Assembly (NCBI GenBank): GCA_965365655.1
Contig: CBDUCN010000196.1
Span: 1-9,970 of the forward strand
Length of the DNA stretch: 9,970 nt
DNA from: JBFHNV01 sp965365655
Lineage (GTDB): Bacteria > Pseudomonadota > Gammaproteobacteria > HK1
Direction: 5' to 3'
The notes below the pieces were generated by a model. The model was not told the DNA's origin. It saw only the letters and a program-made list of their open reading frames with translations, and ran no database searches. Shown one piece after another: positions 1-6,656 of the stretch (positions are counted from its first letter, which is position 1; each line of letters starts with the position of its first letter). The position numbers and the translations under genes are program-made.

Positions 1-859
1 CGGCGAGCCGGGCGCCGGCGCGAGCGGCCTGGTGATCGTTCCGCTGACGCACCAGTCGGTGCAGCTCGGCGCGATCACCCTGCACACCGCGCTGTCCGGC
101 GAGGCCGACGATCCGGAGAAGCACAAGCTGCTGCAGAACGTCGGCCGCCACCTGGGCATGGCGATCGCGAAGGCGAGGGTGGACCGGGAGTCCAAGCAGC
201 TGTCCATCATGCACGAGCGCACGGCCATCGCGTGCGAGCTGCACGATTCCCTGGCCCAGACCCTGCTCAGCCTGCGCTATCAGACCGAGACGCTGGCCGA
301 TTCCATCCGCTCGGGCGCCGGGGATCAGGCGCGGCGCGAGGTGAGCCGGATCCGCAACACCCTCGGCGAGGCGAATACCGAGCTCAGGGAGCTGATCGCG
401 AACTTCCGCGCTCCGATGGTGGGGCGCACGCTGCTCGACGCGCTGGAGGACCTCGTCGAGCGCTTCCGCCGCGAGAGCGGCATCGCCATCTACCTGCAGG
501 TGGACGGCGCCGCGCCGGTGCTCGGCGAGGGCTCGAAGCTGCAGATCGCGCGCATCGTCGGCGAGGCGCTCGCCAATGCCCAGCAGCACAGCCGCGCGAA
601 GACGGTGCGGGTGCTGCTGCAGCGCCGCGGCGACGACCGCTTCGAGGTGCTGGTCGAGGACGACGGCGTGGGGATCGCGCCCGGCGCGCGCGAGCGCAGC
701 CCCGGTGAGCACATCGGGCTCGCGGTGATGGCGGAGCGGGCACGCTGGCTCGGCGGCACGCTCGGCATCGAGAGCGAGCCGGGCGAGGGGACCCGCGTGC
801 ACCTGGGCTTCCGCGCCGCCGTGTCGCCCGCCCGCGGAACCGCTGCCGGTGTGTCCTGA
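1..859 (+). CDS. NarX-like nitrate/nitrite sensor histidine kinase, 3' part (5' end outside window)
   Basis: C-terminal part of a sensor kinase of the NarX/NarQ (HisKA_3) type. The frame is open from base 2, so the start lies upstream of the window. The first ~50 visible residues look like the end of a GAF-type sensory domain (GAITLHTALSG). The dimerisation/phosphoacceptor helix follows with the motif ACELHDSLAQTLLSLR; the phosphorylated His is codon 242-244. The HATPase domain shows an N-box (GEALANAQQHS), a G1 box (VEDDGVGIAPG) and a C-terminal glycine box (GEHIGLAVMAERARWLGGTLG, GEGTRVHL). It would phosphorylate the NarL-like regulator encoded 100 bp downstream on the same strand. The NarX assignment rests on H-box style and this pairing. 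The transmembrane and periplasmic nitrate-sensing parts are not visible, so another input signal is possible. Confidence 0.88.
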   Translation, partial: GEPGAGASGLVIVPLTHQSVQLGAITLHTALSGEADDPEKHKLLQNVGRHLGMAIAKARVDRESKQLSIMHERTAIACELHDSLAQTLLSLRYQTETLADSIRSGAGDQARREVSRIRNTLGEANTELRELIANFRAPMVGRTLLDALEDLVERFRRESGIAIYLQVDGAAPVLGEGSKLQIARIVGEALANAQQHSRAKTVRVLLQRRGDDRFEVLVEDDGVGIAPGARERSPGEHIGLAVMAERARWLGGTLGIESEPGEGTRVHLGFRAAVSPARGTAAGVS

Positions 860-959
860 CACGCCGCCCGGGCGCCGGGCCGCCGACGCCCCGTGACGCC
901 GCGACCGCACGTGGAGCCCTCGCCGGCGCTCCCCGGCGTCGACGCCGGAGCCGTGCTCC

Positions 960-1634
960 ATGCCCGCTGAGACGCCGTCCGCGCGCGCGCCGTTGCGGGT
1001 GCTGATCGTCGACGACCACACCCTGTTCCGCAGCGGCCTGACGGAGCTGCTCGAACGCCGCGGGATCGAGGTGTGCGCGGCGGTGGGTGACGGCGAGGAG
1101 GGCATCGCGGCCGCGAAGGCGATGGCGCCGGACGTGATGCTGCTGGATCTGCGCATGCCGCAGATCGACGGCCTGACGGTGCTCGAGCGCCTGCACGCGG
1201 AGCTGCCCGAGCTCGCGGTGGTGATCCTGACCACCAGCAGCCAGGAGCGTGACCTCGTGGACTGCCTGCGCGCCGGCGCGCGCGGCTACCTGCTCAAGGA
1301 CATGGAGCCCGAGCAGCTCATCGAGTCGTTGCACGAGACGCTGAGCGGCAAGACGGTGGTGGCGCCGCCGATGACGGGCGTGCTCGCGCGGGTCGTGAAG
1401 GGTGACGAGATCGCCGGCGGGCGCAGCGACCGCTTCTCCGCGCTGACGCCGCGCGAGATGGAGATCCTGTGCCATCTCGCCGAGGGGCGCAGCAACAAGC
1501 TCATCGCCCGCGAGCTCGGGATCACCGACGGCACGGTGAAGCTGCACGTGCGCTCGATCCTGCGCAAGCTGGAGGTGCAGTCGCGCGTCGAGGCGGCGGT
1601 GATGGCGGTGGAGGCGCGGGTCTGCCAGCGCTGA
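960..1634 (+). CDS. narL: NarL/FixJ-family response regulator
   Basis: Two-domain response regulator of 224 aa, the usual NarL length. The receiver domain (about residues 11-130) has the acidic pair VDDH (D18, D19), the phosphoacceptor D63 in LLDLRMPQIDG, the switch threonine in ILTTSS (T91/T92) and the conserved lysine K113 in YLLKDMEPEQL. After a linker, the LuxR-type helix-turn-helix (about 160-215) reads LTPREMEILCHLAEGRSNK and continues through GITDGTVKLHVRSILRKL. It should bind DNA when phosphorylated by the upstream kinase. GGAG lies 9 nt before the ATG. The MEPEQL segment after the switch lysine is typical of NarL proper, which favours a nitrate/nitrite role. Targets cannot be read from this window; the convergent cysG could serve a siroheme nitrite reductase, but that is inference. 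Confidence 0.92.
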   Translation: MPAETPSARAPLRVLIVDDHTLFRSGLTELLERRGIEVCAAVGDGEEGIAAAKAMAPDVMLLDLRMPQIDGLTVLERLHAELPELAVVILTTSSQERDLVDCLRAGARGYLLKDMEPEQLIESLHETLSGKTVVAPPMTGVLARVVKGDEIAGGRSDRFSALTPREMEILCHLAEGRSNKLIARELGITDGTVKLHVRSILRKLEVQSRVEAAVMAVEARVCQR

Positions 1635-1652
1635 GCTCGTGACTCTTCGACC

Positions 1653-1680
1653 GCGCGTGCCGCGACACCGCGCGGCGCGC
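1653..1680. terminator. Hairpin between convergent narL and cysG
   Basis: GC-rich inverted repeat: GCGCG, a 2-nt bulge, CCGCG, loop ACACCG, then CGCGGCGCGC. That makes about 10 paired bases. It sits 18 bp after the narL stop and just beyond the cysG stop, so it could end transcripts from both sides. There is no T tract, so classical intrinsic termination is unproven, and GC-rich DNA yields such repeats by chance. Confidence 0.3.
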
Positions 1681-1696
1681 GCACTCAGCCTGCCGG

Positions 1697-3145
1697 CTAG
1701 CCGTCCGCGGCGCGCGGCCGTGCGCCGTCCTCGAACGCCGAGCCGTGCGCCGGTGCGGGCGCGTACCACTCGAGCCGGCTGCGCAGGGTCACGACGTCGC
1801 CGACGATGATCAGCGTCGGCGCGCGCGGCTTCTCGCGCTCCACGACCCGCGGCAGCGTCTGCAGCGAGCCGACGTGCACGCGCTGCGCATCGGTGGTGCC
1901 CTGCTCGACGAGGGCGGCCGGCGTGGATGCGGGCAGGCCTCGCCGGATCAGCTCGGCGCAGATCCCGGTCAGTCCGACCAGGCCCATGTAGACCACCAGC
2001 GTCTGGTTCGGGCGCACGACCGAATCCCAGTCGAGGTTCACGCGCCCGTCCTTCAGGTGCCCGGTGACGAACACGCAGGACTGCGCGTGGTCGCGGTGGG
2101 TGAGCGGGATCCCGGCGTACGCGGCGCAGCCGGACGCCGCGGTCACGCCCGGCACCACCTGGAACGGGATGCCCTGCGCCGCGAGGGTCTCGATCTCCTC
2201 GCCGCCGCGGCCGAAGATGAACGGGTCGCCGCCCTTCAGGCGCACCACGCGGTGGCCCTCCAGCGCGAGGCGGGCGAGCAGCGCGTTGATGTCCTCCTGC
2301 GGCAGCGCGTGGCTGCCGCGCGACTTCCCGGCGTAGATGCGCGTCGCGTCGCGGCGCGCGAGGTCCAGCACGCGGGTGGACACGAGCCGGTCGTAGACGA
2401 TCACGTCGGCCTGCTGCAGCAGGCGCAGCGCGCGCAGGGTCAGCAGGTCCGGCCCGCCCGGGCCCGCACCCACCAGCGCCACCTCGCCCACGCGCGGGCG
2501 TGCGGCGCCGGCGACGGCGCCCTCCAGCGCGCGTTCCGCCGCGTCGCGGGCCTCCGCCTCGCGCCCCGACATCACGAGGTCGGCGACCGGTCCGTCGACG
2601 AAGTCCTGCCAGAAGCGGCGGCGCTGTGCGCCGTCCGCGAGTCCGCGGGTGACGCGCCCGCGAAGCTCCCGCGCGAGCGCCGCGAGGCGGCCGATCTGCG
2701 GCGGCAGCAGCGTCTCGAGCTGGGTCTTGAGCTTGCGCGCGAGCACCGGCGCGGCGCCGCCGCTGGAGATCGCGGCGACCACCGGCGAACGGTCCACGAT
2801 GGTCGGCGTGATCCAGGTGCACAGCGCGGGGTGGTCCACGACGTTCACCGGAATGCCGCGCTCGCGCGCCAGCGCGGCGACCCGGGCCAGCGCCTCGCCG
2901 TCCTCGCCGGCGGCGATCGCGAGCCGCGCGCCGTCCAGGTCTCCCGGCTCGAAGCCGCGCGCGATCCATGCGATCTCGCCCGCGTCCGCGAGCGCCCGCA
3001 GCTCCGCGACCAGCTCCGGTGCGACCACGGTCACCGCGGCGCCGGCGCGGCGCAGCAGGTCCACCTTGCGCTCTGCCGCCTCGCAGCCGCCGACCACCAG
3101 GCACGGCTCGCCGGCGAGCTTCATGAAGATGGGGAAGTAGTCCAT
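1697..3145 (-). CDS. cysG: Siroheme synthase CysG (uroporphyrinogen-III methyltransferase / precorrin-2 dehydrogenase / ferrochelatase)
   Basis: Fused siroheme synthase of 482 aa, slightly longer than the enterobacterial enzyme (about 457). It methylates uroporphyrinogen III twice with SAM, oxidises precorrin-2 with NAD+ and inserts iron. The ATG at 3145 gives MDYFPIFMKLAGEPCLVVGG, matching the usual CysG N-terminus; the longer open frame to 3364 adds 73 arginine-rich residues without homology. N-terminal dehydrogenase/chelatase domain: Rossmann motif VVGGCEAAERK, catalytic Asp in NVVDHP (D104, same number as in E. coli), SSGG at 127-130. C-terminal SUMT domain (from ~220): VGAGPGGPDLLTL, YDRLV, KGGDPFIFGRGGEE, PGVTAASG, PLTHRDHAQS. 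Oddity: the third glycine of the NAD motif is Cys21. The product serves sulfite or nitrite reductases. It diverges from the small ORF and tusA. No clear Shine-Dalgarno precedes the start. Confidence 0.95.
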   Translation of the reverse strand: MDYFPIFMKLAGEPCLVVGGCEAAERKVDLLRRAGAAVTVVAPELVAELRALADAGEIAWIARGFEPGDLDGARLAIAAGEDGEALARVAALARERGIPVNVVDHPALCTWITPTIVDRSPVVAAISSGGAAPVLARKLKTQLETLLPPQIGRLAALARELRGRVTRGLADGAQRRRFWQDFVDGPVADLVMSGREAEARDAAERALEGAVAGAARPRVGEVALVGAGPGGPDLLTLRALRLLQQADVIVYDRLVSTRVLDLARRDATRIYAGKSRGSHALPQEDINALLARLALEGHRVVRLKGGDPFIFGRGGEEIETLAAQGIPFQVVPGVTAASGCAAYAGIPLTHRDHAQSCVFVTGHLKDGRVNLDWDSVVRPNQTLVVYMGLVGLTGICAELIRRGLPASTPAALVEQGTTDAQRVHVGSLQTLPRVVEREKPRAPTLIIVGDVVTLRSRLEWYAPAPAHGSAFEDGARPRAADG

Positions 3146-3311
3146 TCGGGATTTCAGCGGATCGGCACGCACGCCCGGCGTGGCCACGCCACGACTGTGC
3201 GCCGGCCCGCCGGCGCGGGCAATAGACCCTCCGGGATAGGGCCCGCGGGCGCCCGGCGGCGCGTGCGCCGCGAGCCCGCGGCGCTGCGCGGGGCCGCTGC
3301 CGCGCGGTCGA

Positions 3312-3340
3312 TGAACACGCCGCGGCGGATCTGGTATAGA
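3312..3340 (+). promoter_or_regulatory. Candidate sigma70 promoter of the 73-aa gene and tusA
   Basis: TGAACA (3312-3317) and TATAGA (3335-3340) are separated by 17 bp, and each matches four of six consensus bases. Transcription would start near 3347, giving a leader of about 26 nt before the ATG at 3373. TATAGA is one of the few AT-rich spots in this 227-bp divergent region. Confidence 0.42.
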
Positions 3341-3372
3341 TCGCCGTCGCAGGCCCTGGTGCACCGCCGTCC

Positions 3373-3594
3373 ATGCCCTACTTCGTCTACGAGCTGAGTC
3401 CCCCGCGGTCGCTGAAGCGGCTCGAGTGCTTCCAGAACTATCGGGAAGCGCGCGCCGCCGCGCGCGCGCTGCGCCAGGCGCTGCCCGCGGACAGCGGCCG
3501 CAGCGTGCGCGTGATCTTCGCGGCCGACGAGGCGCAGGCCGAGGCGCTGCTGCGCGAGAAGCGCGAGCCGCGGCCGCTGGGCGAGGATGCGTAG
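3373..3594 (+). CDS. Unnamed 73-aa conserved-looking small protein between cysG and tusA
   Basis: Small soluble protein, MPYFVYELSPPRSLKRLECF at its N-terminus, with no signal peptide, membrane segment or cysteine pair (one Cys at 19). The first ~20 residues read like a short beta hairpin. A basic helix follows (YREARAAARALRQAL), then a second strand (SVRVIFAADEAQAEALL) and a charged tail ending REKREPRPLGEDA. Pattern and composition look like a real protein: hydrophobic strands alternate with amphipathic helices, and the opposite-strand reading frames lack any domain signature. It stops 42 bp before the tusA ATG, has a promoter-like sequence upstream and diverges from cysG, so co-expression with tusA is likely. 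I do not recognise a named family. A link to sulfur handling is inferred from the neighbours only. Confidence 0.72.
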   Translation: MPYFVYELSPPRSLKRLECFQNYREARAAARALRQALPADSGRSVRVIFAADEAQAEALLREKREPRPLGEDA

Positions 3595-3636
3595 GGCCGC
3601 GTGGATGACGGGACCGGCCGTTCGGGAACGCGGCGC

Positions 3637-3870
3637 ATGACGGTGGACGCCGACCAGGAGCTCGACGCCACCGGGCTCAACTGCCCGCTGCCGCTGCTGC
3701 GCACGAAGAAGGCGCTGGAGCGCATGCGCAGCGGACAGCTGCTGCGCGTGGTCGCCACCGATCCGGCGTCGGTCAGGGACTTCGACGTGTTCGCGCACCA
3801 GACCGGCTGCTCGCTGCTCGAATCCAGCGAGGCGGACGGCAAGTTCCACTTCCTGCTGCGCAAGCGCTAG
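3637..3870 (+). CDS. tusA: TusA-family sulfurtransferase (sulfur carrier)
   Basis: TusA/SirA/YedF-family carrier of 77 aa, the normal size. It carries a persulfide on a single cysteine and hands sulfur between cytoplasmic sulfurtransferases. The signature ELDATGLNCPLPLLRTKKAL is complete, with the active Cys16 in the CPxP motif at the start of helix 1. The remainder (GQLLRVVATDPASVRDF, FAHQTGCSLLE, KFHFLLRK) matches the family's two-layer fold. The ATG at 3637 is chosen; an in-frame GTG at 3601 would add 12 residues that do not fit TusA N-termini. In sulfur oxidisers, tusA lies next to rhodanese and dsrE genes and feeds sulfur to DsrC or heterodisulfide-reductase-like systems. Here a tandem rhodanese gene converges on it and a DsrC-like gene lies 1.2 kb away, which fits a relay rather than only tRNA thiolation. 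Confidence 0.93.
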   Translation: MTVDADQELDATGLNCPLPLLRTKKALERMRSGQLLRVVATDPASVRDFDVFAHQTGCSLLESSEADGKFHFLLRKR

Positions 3871-3905
3871 CCGGCTGGCGAAGAACGCAGTTCTTCACCG
3901 GCCGG
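3871..3905. terminator. Bidirectional hairpin between tusA and the rhodanese gene
   Basis: A 16-bp stem starts at the base after the tusA stop: CCGGCTGGCGAAGAAC, loop GCA, GTTCTTCACCGGCCGG. It has one G-T wobble and one mismatch; the inner GAAGAAC/GTTCTTC part is perfect. It lies between convergent genes and can fold from either strand. No T run follows on +, so it may be Rho-assisted or mainly stabilise 3' ends. Confidence 0.55.
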
Positions 3906-3951
3906 CGCGGCGCCGGGTCCGGCGCCCGCGGCCGCGCGGGCCGGTGCGCGC

Positions 3952-4851
3952 TCAGGCCGCCGCGGCGCTCGCCCCTGCGGCCGCGTCGCGGTGCGCCGCG
4001 AGGGTCGTCGCCGGCAGCGGATCCCCGGTCTCCACCGGGGTGTCCTCGCGGTTGCCCCACTGCGCCCAGGAGCCCGGGTAGGCGCGCACCCGCGGGTAGC
4101 CCAGCGCGCGCAGCACGACCCAGGTGTGCGACGACCGGTGGTGGGTCTGGCAGTGCACGATCACCTCGCGGTCCGGGGTGACGCCGCGCGACTCGAGCAT
4201 CTCGCGCAGCGCCGACTCGGGCTTCAGGCGAAGCAGTCGCGCGCGGTCCATGGTCGCGGTCCACTCCAGGTGCGCCGCGCCCGGAATGTGCCCGCCCCGC
4301 GCCGCCCGCACGTCGTCGCCGCGGTACTCGGCCCCCGAGCGCACGTCCAGGATCACGCTGTCGGGGTCGTCGATGCGCTCGCGCACCTCGTCGGTGTCCA
4401 GCCACGCGCCGCGCGACGCGCGCGCGCGGTAGTCCGACCGGACCGCGGGCTCGAAGCCCTCGCGGGTCGGCAGGTCCTCGGCCAGCCAGGCGCCCAGCCC
4501 GCCGTCGAGCAGCGACAGGTGCCGGTGCCCGAGCACCGCCAGGGTCCACAGCAGCCGTCCGGCCCAGCCGCCGCCCTCGTCGTCGTAGGCCACGACGTGG
4601 CGCTCCGGCGTGAGCCCGATGGCCGACAGCACCTCCGACAGCCGGAGGTCGTCGGGGAGCAGGCCCGTGGCCGGCGGCTCGCCCGCGAGCAGCGCCTTCG
4701 GATCGAGGTGCACGGCGCCCGGCACGTGCACGTCCTCGTGCACATCGCGCGGGCACAGGTCCACGATCAGCAGCCGCGGGTCGTCGAGGCGCGCGGCGAG
4801 CACCCCCGGGTCGACGACGGTGGGGAGGGCTTCTTGGCTGCGGTGGCTCAT
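3952..4851 (-). CDS. Tandem-domain rhodanese sulfurtransferase (thiosulfate/3-mercaptopyruvate type)
   Basis: Two-domain rhodanese of 299 aa, normal for the TST/SseA class. It moves sulfane sulfur from thiosulfate or a similar donor to a thiol acceptor through a cysteine persulfide. The N-terminal domain (about 10-125; IVDLCPRDVHEDVHVPGAVHL, then VVAYDDEGGGWAGRLLWTL, LLDGGLGAW) has Asp where the catalytic Cys would be, so it is structural as in other tandem rhodaneses. The C-terminal domain (about 145-280) has ILDVRSGAEYRG, GHIPGAAHLEW and the active loop HCQTHHRSSHTW with Cys234, then RAYPGSWAQWGNREDTPVE. The loop is not the CRKGVT or CGSGVTA of classical TST/MST, so substrate preference is uncertain. 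There is no signal peptide, so it is cytoplasmic. The ATG at 4851 has GGAG 9 nt upstream; longer open frame upstream lacks homology. It converges with tusA and diverges from the DsrC-like gene. A sulfur donor role toward TusA is inference. Confidence 0.9.
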   Translation of the reverse strand: MSHRSQEALPTVVDPGVLAARLDDPRLLIVDLCPRDVHEDVHVPGAVHLDPKALLAGEPPATGLLPDDLRLSEVLSAIGLTPERHVVAYDDEGGGWAGRLLWTLAVLGHRHLSLLDGGLGAWLAEDLPTREGFEPAVRSDYRARASRGAWLDTDEVRERIDDPDSVILDVRSGAEYRGDDVRAARGGHIPGAAHLEWTATMDRARLLRLKPESALREMLESRGVTPDREVIVHCQTHHRSSHTWVVLRALGYPRVRAYPGSWAQWGNREDTPVETGDPLPATTLAAHRDAAAGASAAAA

Positions 4852-4995
4852 CGGTGGAGGCTCCGGCGGAGGACACGGGGCGCCTGAGGCGCGAAGGCGT
4901 GCGAATCTACCCCCCGCGTGCTGCCGGACGGAAAGAACCATCTGCCATATGGCTATGCCGGGGCGCACGGCGGCGTCCTCGCGGCGGCCGCGCCA

Positions 4996-5004
4996 TGCTA
5001 GATT
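4996..5004 (+). promoter_or_regulatory. Possible extended -10 element for the DsrC-like gene
   Basis: TGCTAGATT in an otherwise very GC-rich divergent region: an extended TG motif and TAGATT, four of six -10 bases, 60 bp before the start codon. No good -35 at 17 bp was seen, so this is weak. The same TAGATT occurs on the minus strand at 4904-4909 upstream of the rhodanese gene. Confidence 0.22.
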
Positions 5005-5054
5005 TTGTCGCGGGCCGATCTTCCGGGCGCCGCATCGGCGCCTGCACACGACGC

Positions 5055-5060
5055 GGGAGG
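5055..5060 (+). promoter_or_regulatory. Ribosome binding site deciding the DsrC-like start
   Basis: GGGAGG directly abuts an ATG at 5061 but lies 6 nt from a second in-frame ATG at 5067. The latter is proper spacing and gives MADSMERIL, close to DsrC N-termini beginning MAD. The start at 5067 is therefore preferred. Confidence 0.6.
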
Positions 5061-5066
5061 ATGCGG

Positions 5067-5432
5067 ATGGCGGACTCGATGGAGCGGATACTGAATCCCG
5101 GCGCGGCCGGCGAGCCCCCGGCGGGCTTCGCGCACGCGCCCCCGGGCTGGAGCCCCGACGTGGCGCGCGCGCGCGCGGCCGACGAGGGCCTGGAGCTGAC
5201 CGAGGAGCACTGGGAGGCGGTGCGCGCGATCCACGAATACTGTGATCGCCACCCCGAGGGCGTGAACGTGCGCGAGCTGCACGACGCGCTGGGCGAACGC
5301 TTCCACGCCCGCGGCGGGATGCGCCACCTGTACCTGCTGTTCCCGGGCGGGCCCGTCGCGCAGGGCTGCCGGATGGCCGGGGTCGCGGCGCCCGCGGGTG
5401 CGGTGGACCGCGGCTTCGGCAGCGTGCAGTAG
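5067..5432 (+). CDS. DsrC/TusE-family sulfur relay protein, variant lacking the near-C-terminal cysteine
   Basis: Protein of 121 aa with the DsrC/TusE fold. Recognisable parts are GWSPDVARARAADEG (NDWV-like region), LELTEEHWEAVRAIHEY (the LTEEHW signature), GVNVRELHDALGERF, and the C-terminal region HLYLLFPGGPVAQGCRMAG. Canonical DsrC carries CysB in a GPAKQAC segment and CysA second from the end (PTGCV); TusE keeps CysA only. Here CysB is present (Cys101), but the CysA position is Ala (PAGAV) and eight residues follow (DRGFGSVQ). The reversible intramolecular disulfide that makes DsrC the trisulfide substrate of DsrAB/DsrMKJOP cannot form. It is therefore neither standard DsrC nor standard TusE; it may be a single-cysteine carrier or regulator. 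It diverges from the rhodanese gene and converges on the transporter gene. The family call is firm; the function is not. Confidence 0.87.
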   Translation: MADSMERILNPGAAGEPPAGFAHAPPGWSPDVARARAADEGLELTEEHWEAVRAIHEYCDRHPEGVNVRELHDALGERFHARGGMRHLYLLFPGGPVAQGCRMAGVAAPAGAVDRGFGSVQ

Positions 5433-5449
5433 GCGCGAGCGGCGCGTGA

Positions 5450-5471
5450 CCGGCGGCGATCGCGCCGCCGG
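5450..5471. terminator. Hairpin between convergent DsrC-like and transporter genes
   Basis: Perfect stem CCGGCGGCG / CGCCGCCGG around an ATCG loop, 17 bp after the DsrC-like stop and 40 bp beyond the transporter stop. It suits both transcripts. No T tract follows, so its strength is uncertain. Confidence 0.4.
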
Positions 5472-5511
5472 CCGAGCCGGGCACGGCGCCTGCGCGCCCC
5501 GGCGTGCGCCG

Positions 5512-6609
5512 TCACGCCTGGCCGACGACCCCTCGCAGCGCGCCCGACAGGCTGCCTCGCTCGAGGTAGTGCACGCCCAGCACGCCGCCGCCGACGATCG
5601 CGGCGGTCGCGATGAACGACCCGGCGGCCAGCGTGGACACGCCGGACATGCCCTGGCCCACGGTGCAGCCCAGCGCGAGCACGCCACCGACGCCCATCAG
5701 CGCGCCGCCGGCGAGGTAGCGGCGCAGGTCGTGCAGGTCCTCGAACGCGCGCAGCTCGAAGGTGCCGGAGAGCACCGCCGCGGCGAACGCCCCCAGCAGC
5801 ACGCCACCGACCGTCGCGATGCCGAAGGTGACGTAGCTCCCGGTGTAGAGCATCAGGTACTGCAGCGCGTCGCCGGTGGGCGCGACGAAGCGCAGCGACG
5901 TGAGCGGCTGCGGCTCGAACTCGTCCGCGCCGAGCACGCCGGTCACGAGCCAGCCCGCGCCGATCAGCAGCCCGAGGGTCGTGGACGCGAACAGGTAGCG
6001 GTGCGCGCGCCGGAAGCGCGGATCGCGCAGCGCGAGCGCGGCGAGTCCGGCGGCCACGACGGCGGCGACGATCCCGCGGGCCGTGGCCGGAGCGAGGCCG
6101 CTCGCGGCGGCGAGCAACGCGCCGAGGCCGCTGTCGGACAGGCCCAGCACCGAAAGGTCCACGGTCGTCGCGTCGCTCCACCACGCGCGGGCGGGCGCCA
6201 GCACGCCGCGCATCGCGACGTAGCCGCAGATGCCGATGGTCGCGACCGTGATCAGCGCGCGCAGATCGCCGCTGCCCGCGTTGACCAGGCTGCGGCTGGC
6301 GCAGCCGCACGCGATCACCATGCCGAAGCCGAACATCAGCCCGCCGGCGACGAGGCCGCCGAGCGGCAGCGACGCGCCGCGGAAGAAGCTCTGCGACAGG
6401 TCGACGAGGCCGGCGGCGTCCAGGGCCTGCGACGACAGAACGGCCACCGCGATGGCCAGCATCCAAGCCCGCATGCGCTCGAGATCGCCCTTCAGCGCAT
6501 AGTCTGCGACCGCCCCCATGATGCAGTAGTTCGTGCGCTGCACGATCGCGCCGAATGCGCCGCCGATGGCCAGCCCCCCGGCGATGGTGGCGAGTTGCGT
6601 GGACTCCAC
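5512..6609 (-). CDS. YeeE/YedE-family sulfur-compound transporter (TsuA/SoxT-like)
   Basis: Inner-membrane protein of 365 aa of the YeeE/YedE (sulf_transp) family, whose studied member TsuA imports thiosulfate. Many hydrophobic segments are visible, for example IAGGLAIGGAFGAIVQ, WMLAIAVAVLSS, GGLVAGGLMFGFGMVIA and TTLGLLIGAGWLV. The family's cysteine motifs are present: RTNYCIMGAV (Cys29), IACGCASRSLV (Cys101, Cys103) and LGCTVGQGMSG (Cys305). In TsuA such cysteines line the path and relay thiosulfate. The start is GTG at 6609, chosen because AGGAGG lies 5 nt upstream and the product begins ESTQLATIAGG; the longer frame upstream is a low-complexity shadow. It diverges from soxC with 133 bp between. 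SoxT proteins of sox clusters belong to this family, so uptake of thiosulfate or another sulfur compound is likely. The substrate cannot be read from sequence. Confidence 0.9.
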   Translation of the reverse strand: MESTQLATIAGGLAIGGAFGAIVQRTNYCIMGAVADYALKGDLERMRAWMLAIAVAVLSSQALDAAGLVDLSQSFFRGASLPLGGLVAGGLMFGFGMVIACGCASRSLVNAGSGDLRALITVATIGICGYVAMRGVLAPARAWWSDATTVDLSVLGLSDSGLGALLAAASGLAPATARGIVAAVVAAGLAALALRDPRFRRAHRYLFASTTLGLLIGAGWLVTGVLGADEFEPQPLTSLRFVAPTGDALQYLMLYTGSYVTFGIATVGGVLLGAFAAAVLSGTFELRAFEDLHDLRRYLAGGALMGVGGVLALGCTVGQGMSGVSTLAAGSFIATAAIVGGGVLGVHYLERGSLSGALRGVVGQA

Positions 6610-6614
6610 CGGCT

Positions 6615-6620
6615 CCTCCT
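6615..6620 (-). promoter_or_regulatory. Strong ribosome binding site for the transporter GTG start
   Basis: On the minus strand AGGAGG is followed by 5 nt and then GTG at 6609. This is one of the strongest Shine-Dalgarno matches in the window, and it decides the non-ATG start. Confidence 0.7.
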
Positions 6621-6656
6621 GCCTCCCGTGGTGGAGGCGCTCGCGGTGCATGTCAA

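Noticed and set aside
3146..3364. Upstream extension of cysG to an in-frame start at 3364
   Set aside because: The added 73 residues are arginine/proline-rich and unlike any CysG N-terminus. They would overlap the promoter of the divergent gene.
384..3374. 996-codon open frame on the minus strand across narL and cysG
   Set aside because: It is an arginine/alanine/proline-rich shadow of GC-rich codon use. It has no domain signature and overlaps well-supported genes in other frames.
1745..3397. 550-codon open frame on the plus strand opposite cysG
   Set aside because: It is antisense to cysG, low in complexity and shows no recognisable motif. The minus-strand reading is clearly CysG.
3601..3636. 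GTG at 3601 as the tusA start
   Set aside because: It would add 12 residues with no resemblance to TusA. The ATG at 3637 yields the family's usual length.
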